Positions 1 through 6,895 of a DNA stretch of 12,391 nucleotides are shown here, in pieces (positions within the stretch are counted from its first letter, which is position 1; each line of letters begins with the position of its first letter). The stretch is from contig JAUWQU010000029.1 of NCBI GenBank assembly GCA_030610965.1, forward strand, positions 1 to 12,391, in the 5' to 3' direction. Origin of the DNA: Phycisphaerae bacterium (GTDB taxonomy: Bacteria; Planctomycetota; Phycisphaerae; SM23-33). The notes under the pieces were generated by a model. It saw only the letters and a program-made list of their open reading frames with translations, made no database searches and was not told the DNA's origin. Both the position numbers and the translations under genes were made by a program.

Positions 1-846
1 GTGGCGGCGTCGCTGGTATGGAGCCAGGGCCTGCACGTCTGGTTCCCGCTGCCGCAGTCGATGGCCCTTGCGATGGCCGAGCCGGGCCGGGAGGGCCACA
101 GCCTCGGCCAGATAAGGTCGGCCGGGGCGGTCGGGTCAGGCGCCGGGCTGCTCGGTTCTTACATTCTGCACACCTGGCTGGACGTTCAGATACGCCCGCT
201 GGTCCTGGGGGCCGGGGCGGCGGCCTTTCTGGCGGCGGCGAGTTGCCTGGCCATTCCGCGCAAGATCCGCACGCCGGGCCCCCGCTTCGTGCTTCGGCGC
301 AAGTACTGGCTGTACTACCTGCTGAGCTTCCTGGAAGGATGGCGCAAGCAGATCTTCGTCGCCTTCGCCGGCTTCCTGCTGGTTACGAAGTACCACACGC
401 CGCTCTCGACGATGCTGCTGCTGTGGATGGCCATCCAGGTCATCGGCTACGTCGGCTCGCCACTGGTAGGCCGGCTTATCGACCGCGTCGGCGAAAGGCC
501 CGTGCTGGTGGGCTACTTCGGGTTCCTGACGGTCTTCTTCGTCGGTTACGGCACGATCGACAGCGCCCGCGCCCTCTACGCGCTGTATGTCGTCGATAGC
601 GCGATGTTCATCTTCGCCATGGCGCTGACGACCTACGCCAACCGCCTCGTGACTCCGGGCGAGCGGACGGCGACGCTCAGCATGGGCGTGGCGTTCAACC
701 ACGTCGCCGCCGTCGCCATGCCGCTTGTTGGCGGGTTCATCTGGAAATACGCCGGCCCCGAATGGGTCTTCTACCTCGGCGCAGCCGCCGCGGCCGCCAG
801 CGTCGCCCCCGCCCTGCTGGTCCCGGCGCGGGTGAGACCGCGCTGA
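1..846 (+). CDS. MFS transporter, C-terminal part (5' end outside window)
   Basis: The reading frame is open from the first base, so the true start lies upstream; 281 codons are visible, ending in TGA. The product is an integral inner-membrane protein. Several hydrophobic helices are evident (about residues 70-84, 100-127, 134-153, 166-182, 192-212, 225-246 and 253-275). The loop GRLIDRVGERPVL (about 157-169) matches the conserved cytoplasmic basic-acidic loop between helices of each half of major facilitator superfamily carriers. The visible length corresponds roughly to the second half or two thirds of a usual 400-residue carrier. The substrate cannot be read from sequence. The convergent neighbour is a secreted arabinofuranosidase only 32 bp away, so sugar uptake is possible but is inference. 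Family call fairly secure; substrate unknown. Confidence 0.8.
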   Translation: MAASLVWSQGLHVWFPLPQSMALAMAEPGREGHSLGQIRSAGAVGSGAGLLGSYILHTWLDVQIRPLVLGAGAAAFLAAASCLAIPRKIRTPGPRFVLRRKYWLYYLLSFLEGWRKQIFVAFAGFLLVTKYHTPLSTMLLLWMAIQVIGYVGSPLVGRLIDRVGERPVLVGYFGFLTVFFVGYGTIDSARALYALYVVDSAMFIFAMALTTYANRLVTPGERTATLSMGVAFNHVAAVAMPLVGGFIWKYAGPEWVFYLGAAAAAASVAPALLVPARVRPR

Positions 847-878
847 CCACGCGAGCCGGGAGGCAATCGTCGGCGCGC

Positions 879-2525
879 TTACTGCCGGGATATGCGGACA
901 ACCGTCAGCGAATGCGGAGGCAGGTTCACCACGCCCTGGGTGAACGCAACCTTCTTTCGCTCGGGCACGACGCGGACGGGATGCTCCACGTCGTTGCAGG
1001 CTTCGGGCGAATCGCCGGCCAGGATCGTCGCGTCGAACTGGCCGTCAAGCAACAGATCGCCCATCTTGACGGTGCAGGCCGCCGCTTGGCCGGGATGCCG
1101 ATTGATCAGGGCTATCGACCAGTTCTTGCCCGATTCGTCGACAGTGGCAATGGCATCGACCACGGGGATCGATTTCTCGCCGCAAACGAGCGGGCTTGCC
1201 TGGACGTGAAGCTTGCCGACGCGGCTCTCGAGCAGGCCGGCGTACATCGCCAGCGTGTGAAAAGTTGTGCGCTTGACGATGCCCTTGGGGTAAACGTAGA
1301 GCGGTCCGCGGGTGTTGACGATCGGGGCGATGTTGGCCATGCCCACGTCGTCACAATGGCGCAGGCAGGCGTTGAGAAACGACGCGGAGAACAGCGCATC
1401 GGCCATCGTGTACTGCTTGGCAATGGCGTTGACGTCGCGCTTGGCGATCAGCTCGGCGGCGGCCTCGTCAGTTGGGCCCACCGCCTGCTTGCGCGGAAAA
1501 CCCGGGTGGTGCCAGCCGCGCAGGTTCCATTCGTCGAAGGCGATCTTGATGCGGCCGCGATAGCCGCTCTCGGCGAGTAGCGCGATTACGGCTGCGATCG
1601 TCCGCTCGGGCCCTTCCGATTGCATGATACAGGACAGGTACTCGGGCATATCGTTTCGCTCCCAGTAGCCAAGCCAGTAACTATGCACCGCCACGTAATC
1701 CAGGCATTGCCCCGCGGCCGCCAGCAGCGGCAGGGTCCAGTTCCGATTCCGCGTGCCCGCGGCCGCAAGCTTGATCCGCAGATCGACGGCCCGCATCAGT
1801 TCAGCCGACCTGCGGACCAGCGGGCCCCATTTTTCCGGCGTGCTGGCGCCGATTTCGTGGGCGCCCCAGTTCTCGTTGCCGATGCTCCAGTACCGGACGT
1901 TCAGCGGGTTGTCGTGTCCACCGGCCTTACGCATCGCGGCGCAGGCGCCCTGTGTCGCGTTGCAGTACTCGACCCACTGCCCCATCTCCTCGGGCGTGCC
2001 GTTGCCTGCATTGGTGCAGATGTACGGCTGGCAGCCGACGAGCCGGCACCACCGAACGAACTCGTCGGTGCCGAACGTGTTCTTGTCGGTAACGCCCCAG
2101 ACCGGGTCGGCCACGGGTTTCCGCGTCTTGCCCACGCCGTCTTTCCAGTGATACCCGCTGGCGAAGCATCCGCCTGGCCAGCGAACCACGGAAAGTTTCA
2201 GTTCCTTCATCGCCGCGATCACGTCCTTGCGGAAGCCCTGTTTGTCTGAAAGGGCCGAGCCGGGCTCGAACAGCCCGCCGTAGATCTGGCGGTGAAAGTG
2301 CTCGATAAACCCGCCGAAGATCATTGGGCTGTAGGGTTCGGACGGGGCGGAGGTATCGATCGGGATAAGCGCATGTGGCTGGGCCGCGGGAACGGGCTGG
2401 GTCTGCTGGGCGTTCATGATTGTCGATCCGAAAGCGAGTGCCACAACACCGGGGAGCAGTCGGCGCATGATTTTCGCATGTGATTTTAGCTGGGATATCC
2501 CTTCCGGATTCCCCGCCCGCCCCAT
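879..2525 (-). CDS. secreted alpha-L-arabinofuranosidase, glycoside hydrolase family 51
   Basis: The enzyme is predicted to remove terminal alpha-L-arabinofuranosyl residues from arabinan, arabinoxylan or related polysaccharides outside the cytoplasm. It has a GH51-type (beta/alpha)8 barrel followed by the C-terminal beta-sandwich that ends in LPPHSLTVVRI. Numbered from the start chosen here (548 aa), the acid/base Glu is E218 in the motif SIGNENWG and the nucleophile is E332 in AFDEWN, both canonical for GH51. The early segment IFGGFIEHFHRQIYGGLFEP (about 69-88) is also typical. A signal peptide with core VVALAFGSTIM ends near NAQQ. Start choice: the ATG at 2525 is preceded by GAAGAGG with a 7-nt spacer. 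An in-frame ATG at 2468 gives a more classical signal peptide (MRRLLPG...) but has no SD sequence. It is a stand-alone gene, divergent from the ferritin-like gene and convergent with the MFS carrier. Family call very secure; start uncertain. Confidence 0.92.
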   Translation of the reverse strand: MGRAGNPEGISQLKSHAKIMRRLLPGVVALAFGSTIMNAQQTQPVPAAQPHALIPIDTSAPSEPYSPMIFGGFIEHFHRQIYGGLFEPGSALSDKQGFRKDVIAAMKELKLSVVRWPGGCFASGYHWKDGVGKTRKPVADPVWGVTDKNTFGTDEFVRWCRLVGCQPYICTNAGNGTPEEMGQWVEYCNATQGACAAMRKAGGHDNPLNVRYWSIGNENWGAHEIGASTPEKWGPLVRRSAELMRAVDLRIKLAAAGTRNRNWTLPLLAAAGQCLDYVAVHSYWLGYWERNDMPEYLSCIMQSEGPERTIAAVIALLAESGYRGRIKIAFDEWNLRGWHHPGFPRKQAVGPTDEAAAELIAKRDVNAIAKQYTMADALFSASFLNACLRHCDDVGMANIAPIVNTRGPLYVYPKGIVKRTTFHTLAMYAGLLESRVGKLHVQASPLVCGEKSIPVVDAIATVDESGKNWSIALINRHPGQAAACTVKMGDLLLDGQFDATILAGDSPEACNDVEHPVRVVPERKKVAFTQGVVNLPPHSLTVVRISRQ

Positions 2526-2532
2526 TGGCGGG

Positions 2533-2574
2533 CCTCTTCGGGCAATAGTGTAATCAATGATGCCGGTTTGCCGA
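2533..2574 (-). promoter_or_regulatory. candidate promoter and SD for the arabinofuranosidase
   Basis: On the minus strand TCGGCA (2574-2569, 4/6 match to -35) is followed after 16 nt by TACACT (2552-2547, 4/6 match to -10). GAAGAGG (2539-2533) lies 7 nt before the ATG at 2525. A transcript starting near 2540 would reach the 2525 start after a short leader. This supports 2525 over 2468, although the promoter match is weak. Confidence 0.35.
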
Positions 2575-2621
2575 AGGATTCTTCCGATCTCAGCCACGCG
2601 GCCCCGAGGCGAATCCCCATC

Positions 2622-2639
2622 CCGGCTTACTCAAGCCGG
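2622..2639. other. perfect hairpin in the divergent intergenic region
   Basis: CCGGCTT and AAGCCGG form a perfect 7-bp inverted repeat around the 4-nt spacer ACTC. It lies in the 202-bp gap between the divergent arabinofuranosidase and ferritin-like genes, about 90 nt upstream of the ferritin-like start. No T-tract follows, so it is not a standard intrinsic terminator. It could be an operator or a leader hairpin of the ferritin-like transcript. The rest of this gap shows no gene. Confidence 0.4.
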
Positions 2640-2727
2640 CCCGCCATCCGACCGATGGCAGGGACAACAACGATCCCGGCGGATCCCGCCCTGGGCCTGG
2701 CCCAGGACAAAGCGTGGAGGCCTCGAA

Positions 2728-3219
2728 ATGGCAGATGAGACGCCCAGCCGTGCCACGGAAGATCAAATCGTCCAAATGGCCATCCAGATGGAAGAGCTAG
2801 GCCGGGACTTCTACGAGGCGCTCGGCGGAGCAGCCCGCGATCCGCGGGTCCTTCAGCTCTGCCACCGCCTGGCGGCTGAGGAAGACAAGCACCGCGAGAC
2901 CTTCCATCGGCTCCACGTCGAACTGGCCGCACAGGGCAAGTCCGTCCTTTTGACCAGCGAGCAAACCCTCGCCGCCCGGCGCCGCCTCAAGGATCAGGTC
3001 GTCCCGACGTCCGAGACCATCCGCCAGATCGCCTGCGGCGGCAACGTGGTCGAGGCGCTGACCATGGCCGTGCGAATGGAAGCCGAGGCCGTGCGGTTCT
3101 ACACCCACATAGCCGCAAAGCTCCCAGCCGGCAACGACATCGAGGCCATCATCGCCGAGGAGCGAGCGCACCTTCGCCTTCTCTCGGCCGTGCGGTGCGG
3201 CGTGGCGGCCGAGCACTGA
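2728..3219 (+). CDS. ferritin-like / rubrerythrin-type diiron protein
   Basis: A 163-residue cytoplasmic protein predicted to fold as a four-helix bundle binding two irons. The ligand pattern is repeated in each half: E22 in MEELGRDFYE then E52-x-x-H55 in EEDKH, and E118 in MEAEAVRFY then E145-x-x-H148 in EERAH. This is the arrangement of the rubrerythrin/COG1633-like ferritin superfamily. There is no C-terminal rubredoxin CxxC domain, so it is not a classical rubrerythrin. Roles known in the superfamily include peroxide or oxygen detoxification and iron handling; which applies here cannot be told. The start is fixed by GGAGG at 2716-2720, 7 nt before the ATG; the frame is open further upstream but without homology-like sequence. 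It appears to be a single-gene unit: the sulfatase follows 150 bp downstream with its own SD. A 10-bp palindrome (GCAGGCCTGC, 3244-3253) lies just after it. Confidence 0.85.
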   Translation: MADETPSRATEDQIVQMAIQMEELGRDFYEALGGAARDPRVLQLCHRLAAEEDKHRETFHRLHVELAAQGKSVLLTSEQTLAARRRLKDQVVPTSETIRQIACGGNVVEALTMAVRMEAEAVRFYTHIAAKLPAGNDIEAIIAEERAHLRLLSAVRCGVAAEH

Positions 3220-3369
3220 CGCAAGGCAAGTGACGAGGCGCCAGCAGGCCTGCCCGGCCAAGGCTTCAGCGGATTCCGCCGCCAGATGCGATATTGGCCT
3301 TTCACGCGAGCTTTCCTCCAGTCGGTCGTGTTAAAACCTCGGCAAAGCGACACGACGAAGGAGAGCGCC

Positions 3370-4938
3370 ATGGGCCGGCATACAGTAGACCGACGATCGT
3401 TTCTCAAGTGCGCCGCGGGGGCCCTGGCGGGGCCCCTCCTGCCCTGGCGGCTGCTCAAGGCCGCGCCAGCCCAGGCCGCCCCGGCCGACAAGCCCAAGCC
3501 GAATATCGTGTTCATTCTCGCCGACGACCTCGGCTACGGCGACGTCCAGTGCCTCAACCTAAAACGAGGCAAGATCCCCACGCCCAACATCGACCGCTTC
3601 GCGCGCCAGAGCGTGACGTTCACCGAGTCTCATTCCGGCTCGGCCGTGTGCAGCCCGACCCGCTACGGCGTGCTCACCGGGCGCTATTCGTGGCGCGCCC
3701 TGACAGCCGGAATCGTTGGGCTTTACGGCAAGCCGCTGATCGCGCCCGACCGGCTCACCGTGGCGGGTATTCTCCGCGAGAACGGCTACCACACGGGGTG
3801 CGTGGGAAAGTGGCACCTCGGCTGGGACTGGCCTCGCCAGGGCAAGGACGTGGTCTTCGACCAGCCAGTCCCCGGCGGGCCGACCGCAAGGGGCTTCGAT
3901 TACTACTTCGGCGTCGACGTGCCGAACTGGCCACCCTACTGCTGGATCGAAAACGACCGCCTTCAGGGCAACCCCACAGAACGGCTCGGCATCGTGGGCA
4001 AGAATATCAACAGCAAGCCCGGCCCGGCCATGGCCGGCTGGCAGGTCGAGCCGCTCCGGCGGACCATTACCGACCAGGCCTGCCTGTACATGCTGCAGCG
4101 AGCCAAGGCCGACAAGCCGTTCTTCCTGTACTTCGCGCTTACAGCCCCGCACACGCCGCGGTGGCCCACCGACGACTGGAAGGGCAAGAGCGGGCTGAAC
4201 GTCTACGCCGACTTCGTCATGGAAACCGACGCCATGGTCGGGCGCGTGCTCGATGCGATAGACAAGGCAGGCCTCGCTGAAAACACTCTGGTGATATTCA
4301 CCAGCGACAACGGCATGGCCCCGTACGCCGGCGCTGCCGAGTTGGAGGCAAAGGGGCACTATCCCAGCGGCGAGTTCCGAGGCTACAAGGCCGACGCATG
4401 GGACGGCGGGCATCACGTGCCGTTCTTCGCCCGCTGGCCCGGCGTGACCAGCCCGGGCACCACCTGCCGCCAGCTTACCTGCCACACCGACCTCATGGCC
4501 ACCTGCGCCGAGATCGTCGGGGCCAGGCTCCCCGACTCGGCCGGCGAGGACAGCGTGAGCATCCTGCCGCTTCTCAAGGGCCGGGACAAGCCCATCCGCG
4601 AGGCGGTTGTGCATCACTCCGCCAGCGGCAAGTTCGCCATCCGCCACGACAAGTGGAAGCTGCTGCTGTGCGGCGGATCCGGCGGATGGGGAAAGCCCAA
4701 CGACGCCGCGGCCAGGAAACTGGGCCTGCCCGACGTCCAGCTCTACGACATGGAAGCCGACGTCGGCGAGCGAGAAAACCTCCAGGACAAGCACCCGGAG
4801 ATAGTCGCGCAACTGACCGCCCTGCTCCAGCGATCCGTCGACGCCGGCCGAAGCACGCCCGGCGCGCCGCGGAAGAACGACGTGCCCGTGGACATCTTCA
4901 AGAAACCCAGGCCCGCGGCCGCCAAAAAACGCAAGTAG
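3370..4938 (+). CDS. Tat-exported cysteine-type sulfatase (arylsulfatase family, S1)
   Basis: A 522-residue sulfatase predicted to hydrolyse sulfate esters, probably on a polysaccharide, after export by the Tat pathway. The leader has RRSFLK (R8-R9) followed by a hydrophobic Ala/Gly/Leu stretch and an AQA-type cleavage region near residue 36. Metal-binding aspartates D52-D53 lie in FILADDLGYGD. C94 in CSPTR is the site normally converted to formylglycine, making this a cysteine-type enzyme that needs an activating enzyme not present in the window. Other active-site segments are GKWHLG (K147, H149), APHTP (H261) and TSDNG (D313, N314). The C-terminus ends in a basic tail (AAAKKRK). The start has AAGGAG at 3358-3363 with a 6-nt spacer; an in-frame ATG at 3286 lacks a fitting leader. 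No partner gene is directly coupled. Family call very secure; substrate unknown. Confidence 0.93.
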   Translation: MGRHTVDRRSFLKCAAGALAGPLLPWRLLKAAPAQAAPADKPKPNIVFILADDLGYGDVQCLNLKRGKIPTPNIDRFARQSVTFTESHSGSAVCSPTRYGVLTGRYSWRALTAGIVGLYGKPLIAPDRLTVAGILRENGYHTGCVGKWHLGWDWPRQGKDVVFDQPVPGGPTARGFDYYFGVDVPNWPPYCWIENDRLQGNPTERLGIVGKNINSKPGPAMAGWQVEPLRRTITDQACLYMLQRAKADKPFFLYFALTAPHTPRWPTDDWKGKSGLNVYADFVMETDAMVGRVLDAIDKAGLAENTLVIFTSDNGMAPYAGAAELEAKGHYPSGEFRGYKADAWDGGHHVPFFARWPGVTSPGTTCRQLTCHTDLMATCAEIVGARLPDSAGEDSVSILPLLKGRDKPIREAVVHHSASGKFAIRHDKWKLLLCGGSGGWGKPNDAAARKLGLPDVQLYDMEADVGERENLQDKHPEIVAQLTALLQRSVDAGRSTPGAPRKNDVPVDIFKKPRPAAAKKRK

Positions 4939-4989
4939 GCCCCCGCCAAGGCCGTAATGGCACACGGAACCCTTGACATACCAGGACTT

Positions 4990-5020
4990 GCCTTTCGATA
5001 CGAATAGTCTCGGCCTTTCG
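4990..5020 (+). repeat. pair of 8-bp direct repeats GCCTTTCG upstream of the methyltransferase promoter
   Basis: GCCTTTCG occurs at 4990-4997 and again at 5013-5020, 23 bp apart; the second copy ends one base before the -35 box. A further TTGACA at 4973-4978 precedes the first copy, so a short TTGACA/GCCTTTCG arrangement is partly duplicated. It could be a regulator-binding site or chance. Confidence 0.35.
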
Positions 5021-5021
5021 C

Positions 5022-5050
5022 TTGACAAAAGACGTCCAGACGTCCAGAAT
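5022..5050 (+). promoter_or_regulatory. promoter of the methyltransferase gene, likely leaderless
   Basis: A consensus -35 box TTGACA (5022-5027) is followed after exactly 17 nt by CAGAAT (5045-5050, 4/6 match to TATAAT). The expected transcription start (about 5056-5058) is within a few bases of the ATG at 5059. No SD sequence is visible before this ATG, unlike nearly all other genes here, which fits a leaderless mRNA. A second TTGACA at 4973-4978 has only a weak -10 partner. Confidence 0.55.
5031..5046 (+). repeat. tandem 8-bp repeat GACGTCCA x2 inside the promoter
   Basis: GACGTCCA at 5031-5038 is repeated head to tail at 5039-5046, followed by a partial third unit (GA). Each unit contains the palindrome GACGTC. 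The repeat fills the spacer between -35 and -10 and touches the -10 box, so a protein bound here would block RNA polymerase. This is a candidate operator, possibly for the methyltransferase itself. Confidence 0.5.
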
Positions 5051-5058
5051 ATACCTGT

Positions 5059-6228
5059 ATGGAAGAGGCAAGATATCCTCCCGGCCGGGTTCGCGATGCC
5101 ATCGTTCGCGCTTTGTCCCTGGCCGCCGGCCCTCTGTCCGTCAAAGAAATAGAGAGTCGGGTTTGCCAGTTGATCGGCCCGACCCCCTCCTCTTCCATTC
5201 GCTCGTACCTGCGGCTGAACACGCCGTCGCTCTTCCTGCGCGAGGATCGCGGGCTCTACAGCCCCGCGGCCCTGGCGCCCCCCCCGGCCCAGACAACCGG
5301 TGGCCAGAGAAGCCCAAGCCGGAGAGAGCCTTTCCGAATGGGCCGCTCGGTGCTTTTCCACGCCGACTGCTTCGACTGGCTACAAGAGCAGGACGACGAG
5401 ACGATCCATGCGGTCGTAACCGACCCTCCGTACGGTCTGCACGAATACACGCCGCAACAGCAGGCCAAACTCCGCAACGGCAAGGGCGGCGTCTGGAGGA
5501 TTCCTCCTTCTTTTGACGGGCATCAGCGCAGCCCCCTGCCGAGGTTCACGACTCTTAGCGCCGATCAGCTTCAGGACATAGGCCACTTCTTCTTCCTCTG
5601 GGCGACGCGGCTGCACCCAAAGCTGGTTCCGGGGGCCCATGTTGTCCTGGCTTCCAACCCGCTTCTGTCATATATCGTCTCGGCAGCACTGGCCGACGCC
5701 GGCCTGGAACGGCGCGGCGAGATAATCCGCTTGACCATGACCATGAGAGGCGGAGACCGCCCGAAAGCCGCTCATCGTGAATTTCGAGACGTAAGCGTCA
5801 TGGCCCGGTCGATGTGGGAACCGTGGGTCATCTACCGCAGGTGCATCGAGGGAAGAGTACAGGACAATCTCAGGAAGTGGCACACAGGGGGCTTTCGCCG
5901 CCCCAGCGAAAACAGGCCGTTCGGAGACGTGATTCGCTCCGGCCCGACAAGGAAACAGGAACGCGACCTGGCGCCCCATCCCAGCCTCAAACCGCAGGCA
6001 TTCCTGCGTCAGCTTGTCCGGGCTGTGCTGCCGATGGGCAAGGGAGTCGTCCTCGATCCATTTGCCGGAGCAGGGTCCACAATGGCGGCTGCGGAATCCG
6101 TCGGATACCAGAGCATCGGAGTGGAGAAAGACGAATTCTACTTCGACATGGCCTGCAAGGCGATCCCGCCATTGAGCAAGTACCAACCGAACGGGCAGGT
6201 CACAACTTGTAAAGCCAATTCCGCCTGA
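5059..6228 (+). CDS. beta-class DNA methyltransferase (DPPY type) with N-terminal winged helix
   Basis: A 389-residue modification enzyme that uses S-adenosylmethionine to methylate an exocyclic amino group of DNA. Motif IV is TDPPYG (D122-Y125) and the SAM-binding motif I is DPFAGAGST (333-341), preceded by a motif X-like HPSLKP (307-312). The order IV, target-recognition region, X, I is that of beta-class N6-adenine/N4-cytosine enzymes; DPPY favours N6-adenine. Residues about 10-75 (VRDAIVRALS... to RGLYSPA) look like a HARE-HTH or similar winged helix, a domain known in some restriction-modification proteins. A Pro/Ser-rich linker (71-93) joins the two parts. The convergent endonuclease-like gene overlaps its last 29 bp. 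By eye the gene is less GC-rich than its neighbours, consistent with horizontal acquisition. Recognition sequence unknown. The catalytic call is secure; the winged-helix call is moderate. Confidence 0.9.
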   Translation: MEEARYPPGRVRDAIVRALSLAAGPLSVKEIESRVCQLIGPTPSSSIRSYLRLNTPSLFLREDRGLYSPAALAPPPAQTTGGQRSPSRREPFRMGRSVLFHADCFDWLQEQDDETIHAVVTDPPYGLHEYTPQQQAKLRNGKGGVWRIPPSFDGHQRSPLPRFTTLSADQLQDIGHFFFLWATRLHPKLVPGAHVVLASNPLLSYIVSAALADAGLERRGEIIRLTMTMRGGDRPKAAHREFRDVSVMARSMWEPWVIYRRCIEGRVQDNLRKWHTGGFRRPSENRPFGDVIRSGPTRKQERDLAPHPSLKPQAFLRQLVRAVLPMGKGVVLDPFAGAGSTMAAAESVGYQSIGVEKDEFYFDMACKAIPPLSKYQPNGQVTTCKANSA

Positions 6229-6802
6229 GCTTCTGGATGCCTTCCTTGTGGAGGGTCGCGGTCCTGGTCCCCAATTCTCCTCGAGGGTTCCGTCGAAAAT
6301 CGTCAACGGTTACCTGGCCGAGGTACACTTCCGTAAAGCTCATGGCCCGTCGCTTGGAGGCTGGCTCCGAGGTGGTGTCCACGCCGTAGACGAAGACGCA
6401 CATCCACTGCTGCCTGGCGCCGTGCGTGTCCACCGCTCCCCCTGATTTCCTTGTGGTCTTTATTTCGACGCCTTCCGCGCCGGCTTTCACGCTGTTGTCA
6501 GGATACACGCCCTGCACAACCAGGTCGGGGTGCCCGTTGAAAAAACGATTCTCCGTCAAGACCCTCGAGTGGCTGGCGAGGCTTGCAGTCATCATGTCCG
6601 ATAGAACTCCGGACATGATGGCGGGGCGCAGCATGTCGTCCAGACGCCTCAAGCCCTTCTTGGTGAGAAGGGCGTTGACGTCGCGGAAAAAGTCGTACAC
6701 GTCCTGCATCGCGGTCTGGAAGTCCAAGAGCCGCAGTTCATACGGCAAAACCGCCTGGGGGTTGAACTTCGTGGTGTCGACAGTGTTGCCGGCCATTGCC
6801 AT
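6200..6802 (-). CDS. probable type II restriction endonuclease, PD-(D/E)XK fold
   Basis: A 200-residue protein predicted to cut DNA unless the site is methylated by the adjacent enzyme. Residues 92-115 contain a PD...ExK core: P92-D93 in GHPDLVVQ and E113-x-K115 in GVEIKTT, separated by 19 residues. This is the metal-binding signature of PD-(D/E)XK nucleases, and the size fits a small type II enzyme. The N-terminal part (about 20-80) is helical. Sequence alone does not name a family, so the functional call rests on the motif plus the tail-to-tail neighbour. The start at 6802 has GGTGGAG ending 5 nt upstream; a second in-frame ATG lies two codons later. Its stop lies inside the methyltransferase gene (29-bp overlap). 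It has its own promoter candidate (6839-6867) just downstream of the PEP-CTERM gene. Alternative: another PD-(D/E)XK nuclease, such as a repair-type enzyme. Confidence 0.72.
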   Translation of the reverse strand: MAMAGNTVDTTKFNPQAVLPYELRLLDFQTAMQDVYDFFRDVNALLTKKGLRRLDDMLRPAIMSGVLSDMMTASLASHSRVLTENRFFNGHPDLVVQGVYPDNSVKAGAEGVEIKTTRKSGGAVDTHGARQQWMCVFVYGVDTTSEPASKRRAMSFTEVYLGQVTVDDFRRNPRGELGTRTATLHKEGIQKLRRNWLYKL

Positions 6803-6838
6803 GAGAACTCCACCGTATGCGCTGGCTTCCTGCCTGGG

Positions 6839-6867
6839 ACCTTAGCGACAGGCCGGAGGATTGTCAA
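6839..6867 (-). promoter_or_regulatory. candidate promoter of the endonuclease gene
   Basis: On the minus strand a perfect TTGACA (6867-6862) is followed after 17 nt by TAAGGT (6844-6839, 3/6 match to TATAAT). Transcription would start near 6832, giving a leader of about 30 nt that carries the GGTGGAG SD. It lies in the 93-bp gap after the PEP-CTERM gene, so the endonuclease need not depend on read-through. Confidence 0.45.
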
Positions 6868-6895
6868 CATGAGGAGACGCCCGTTTCCCGGCGCG

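Noticed and set aside
762..1580. 272-codon plus-strand open frame over the end of the arabinofuranosidase
   Set aside because: It overlaps both the transporter end and the GH51 C-terminal region. It has no recognisable motif, while the minus-strand GH51 reading is certain.
3244..3253. 10-bp palindrome GCAGGCCTGC after the ferritin-like gene as a terminator or operator
   Set aside because: Short palindromes of this kind occur by chance in GC-rich DNA. There is no loop, no T-tract and no second copy nearby.
5031..5046. GACGTC as the recognition site of the methyltransferase
   Set aside because: The sequence in the promoter makes this tempting, but GACGTC also occurs elsewhere in the window, for example within the endonuclease gene, and nothing in the protein reveals its specificity. 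Methylome data would be needed.
3559..5361. 600-codon open frame on the minus strand opposite the sulfatase
   Set aside because: It is antisense to an unmistakable sulfatase, has no SD or family-like motifs, and also runs into the methyltransferase gene. Long antisense frames are expected in GC-rich DNA with strong third-position bias.
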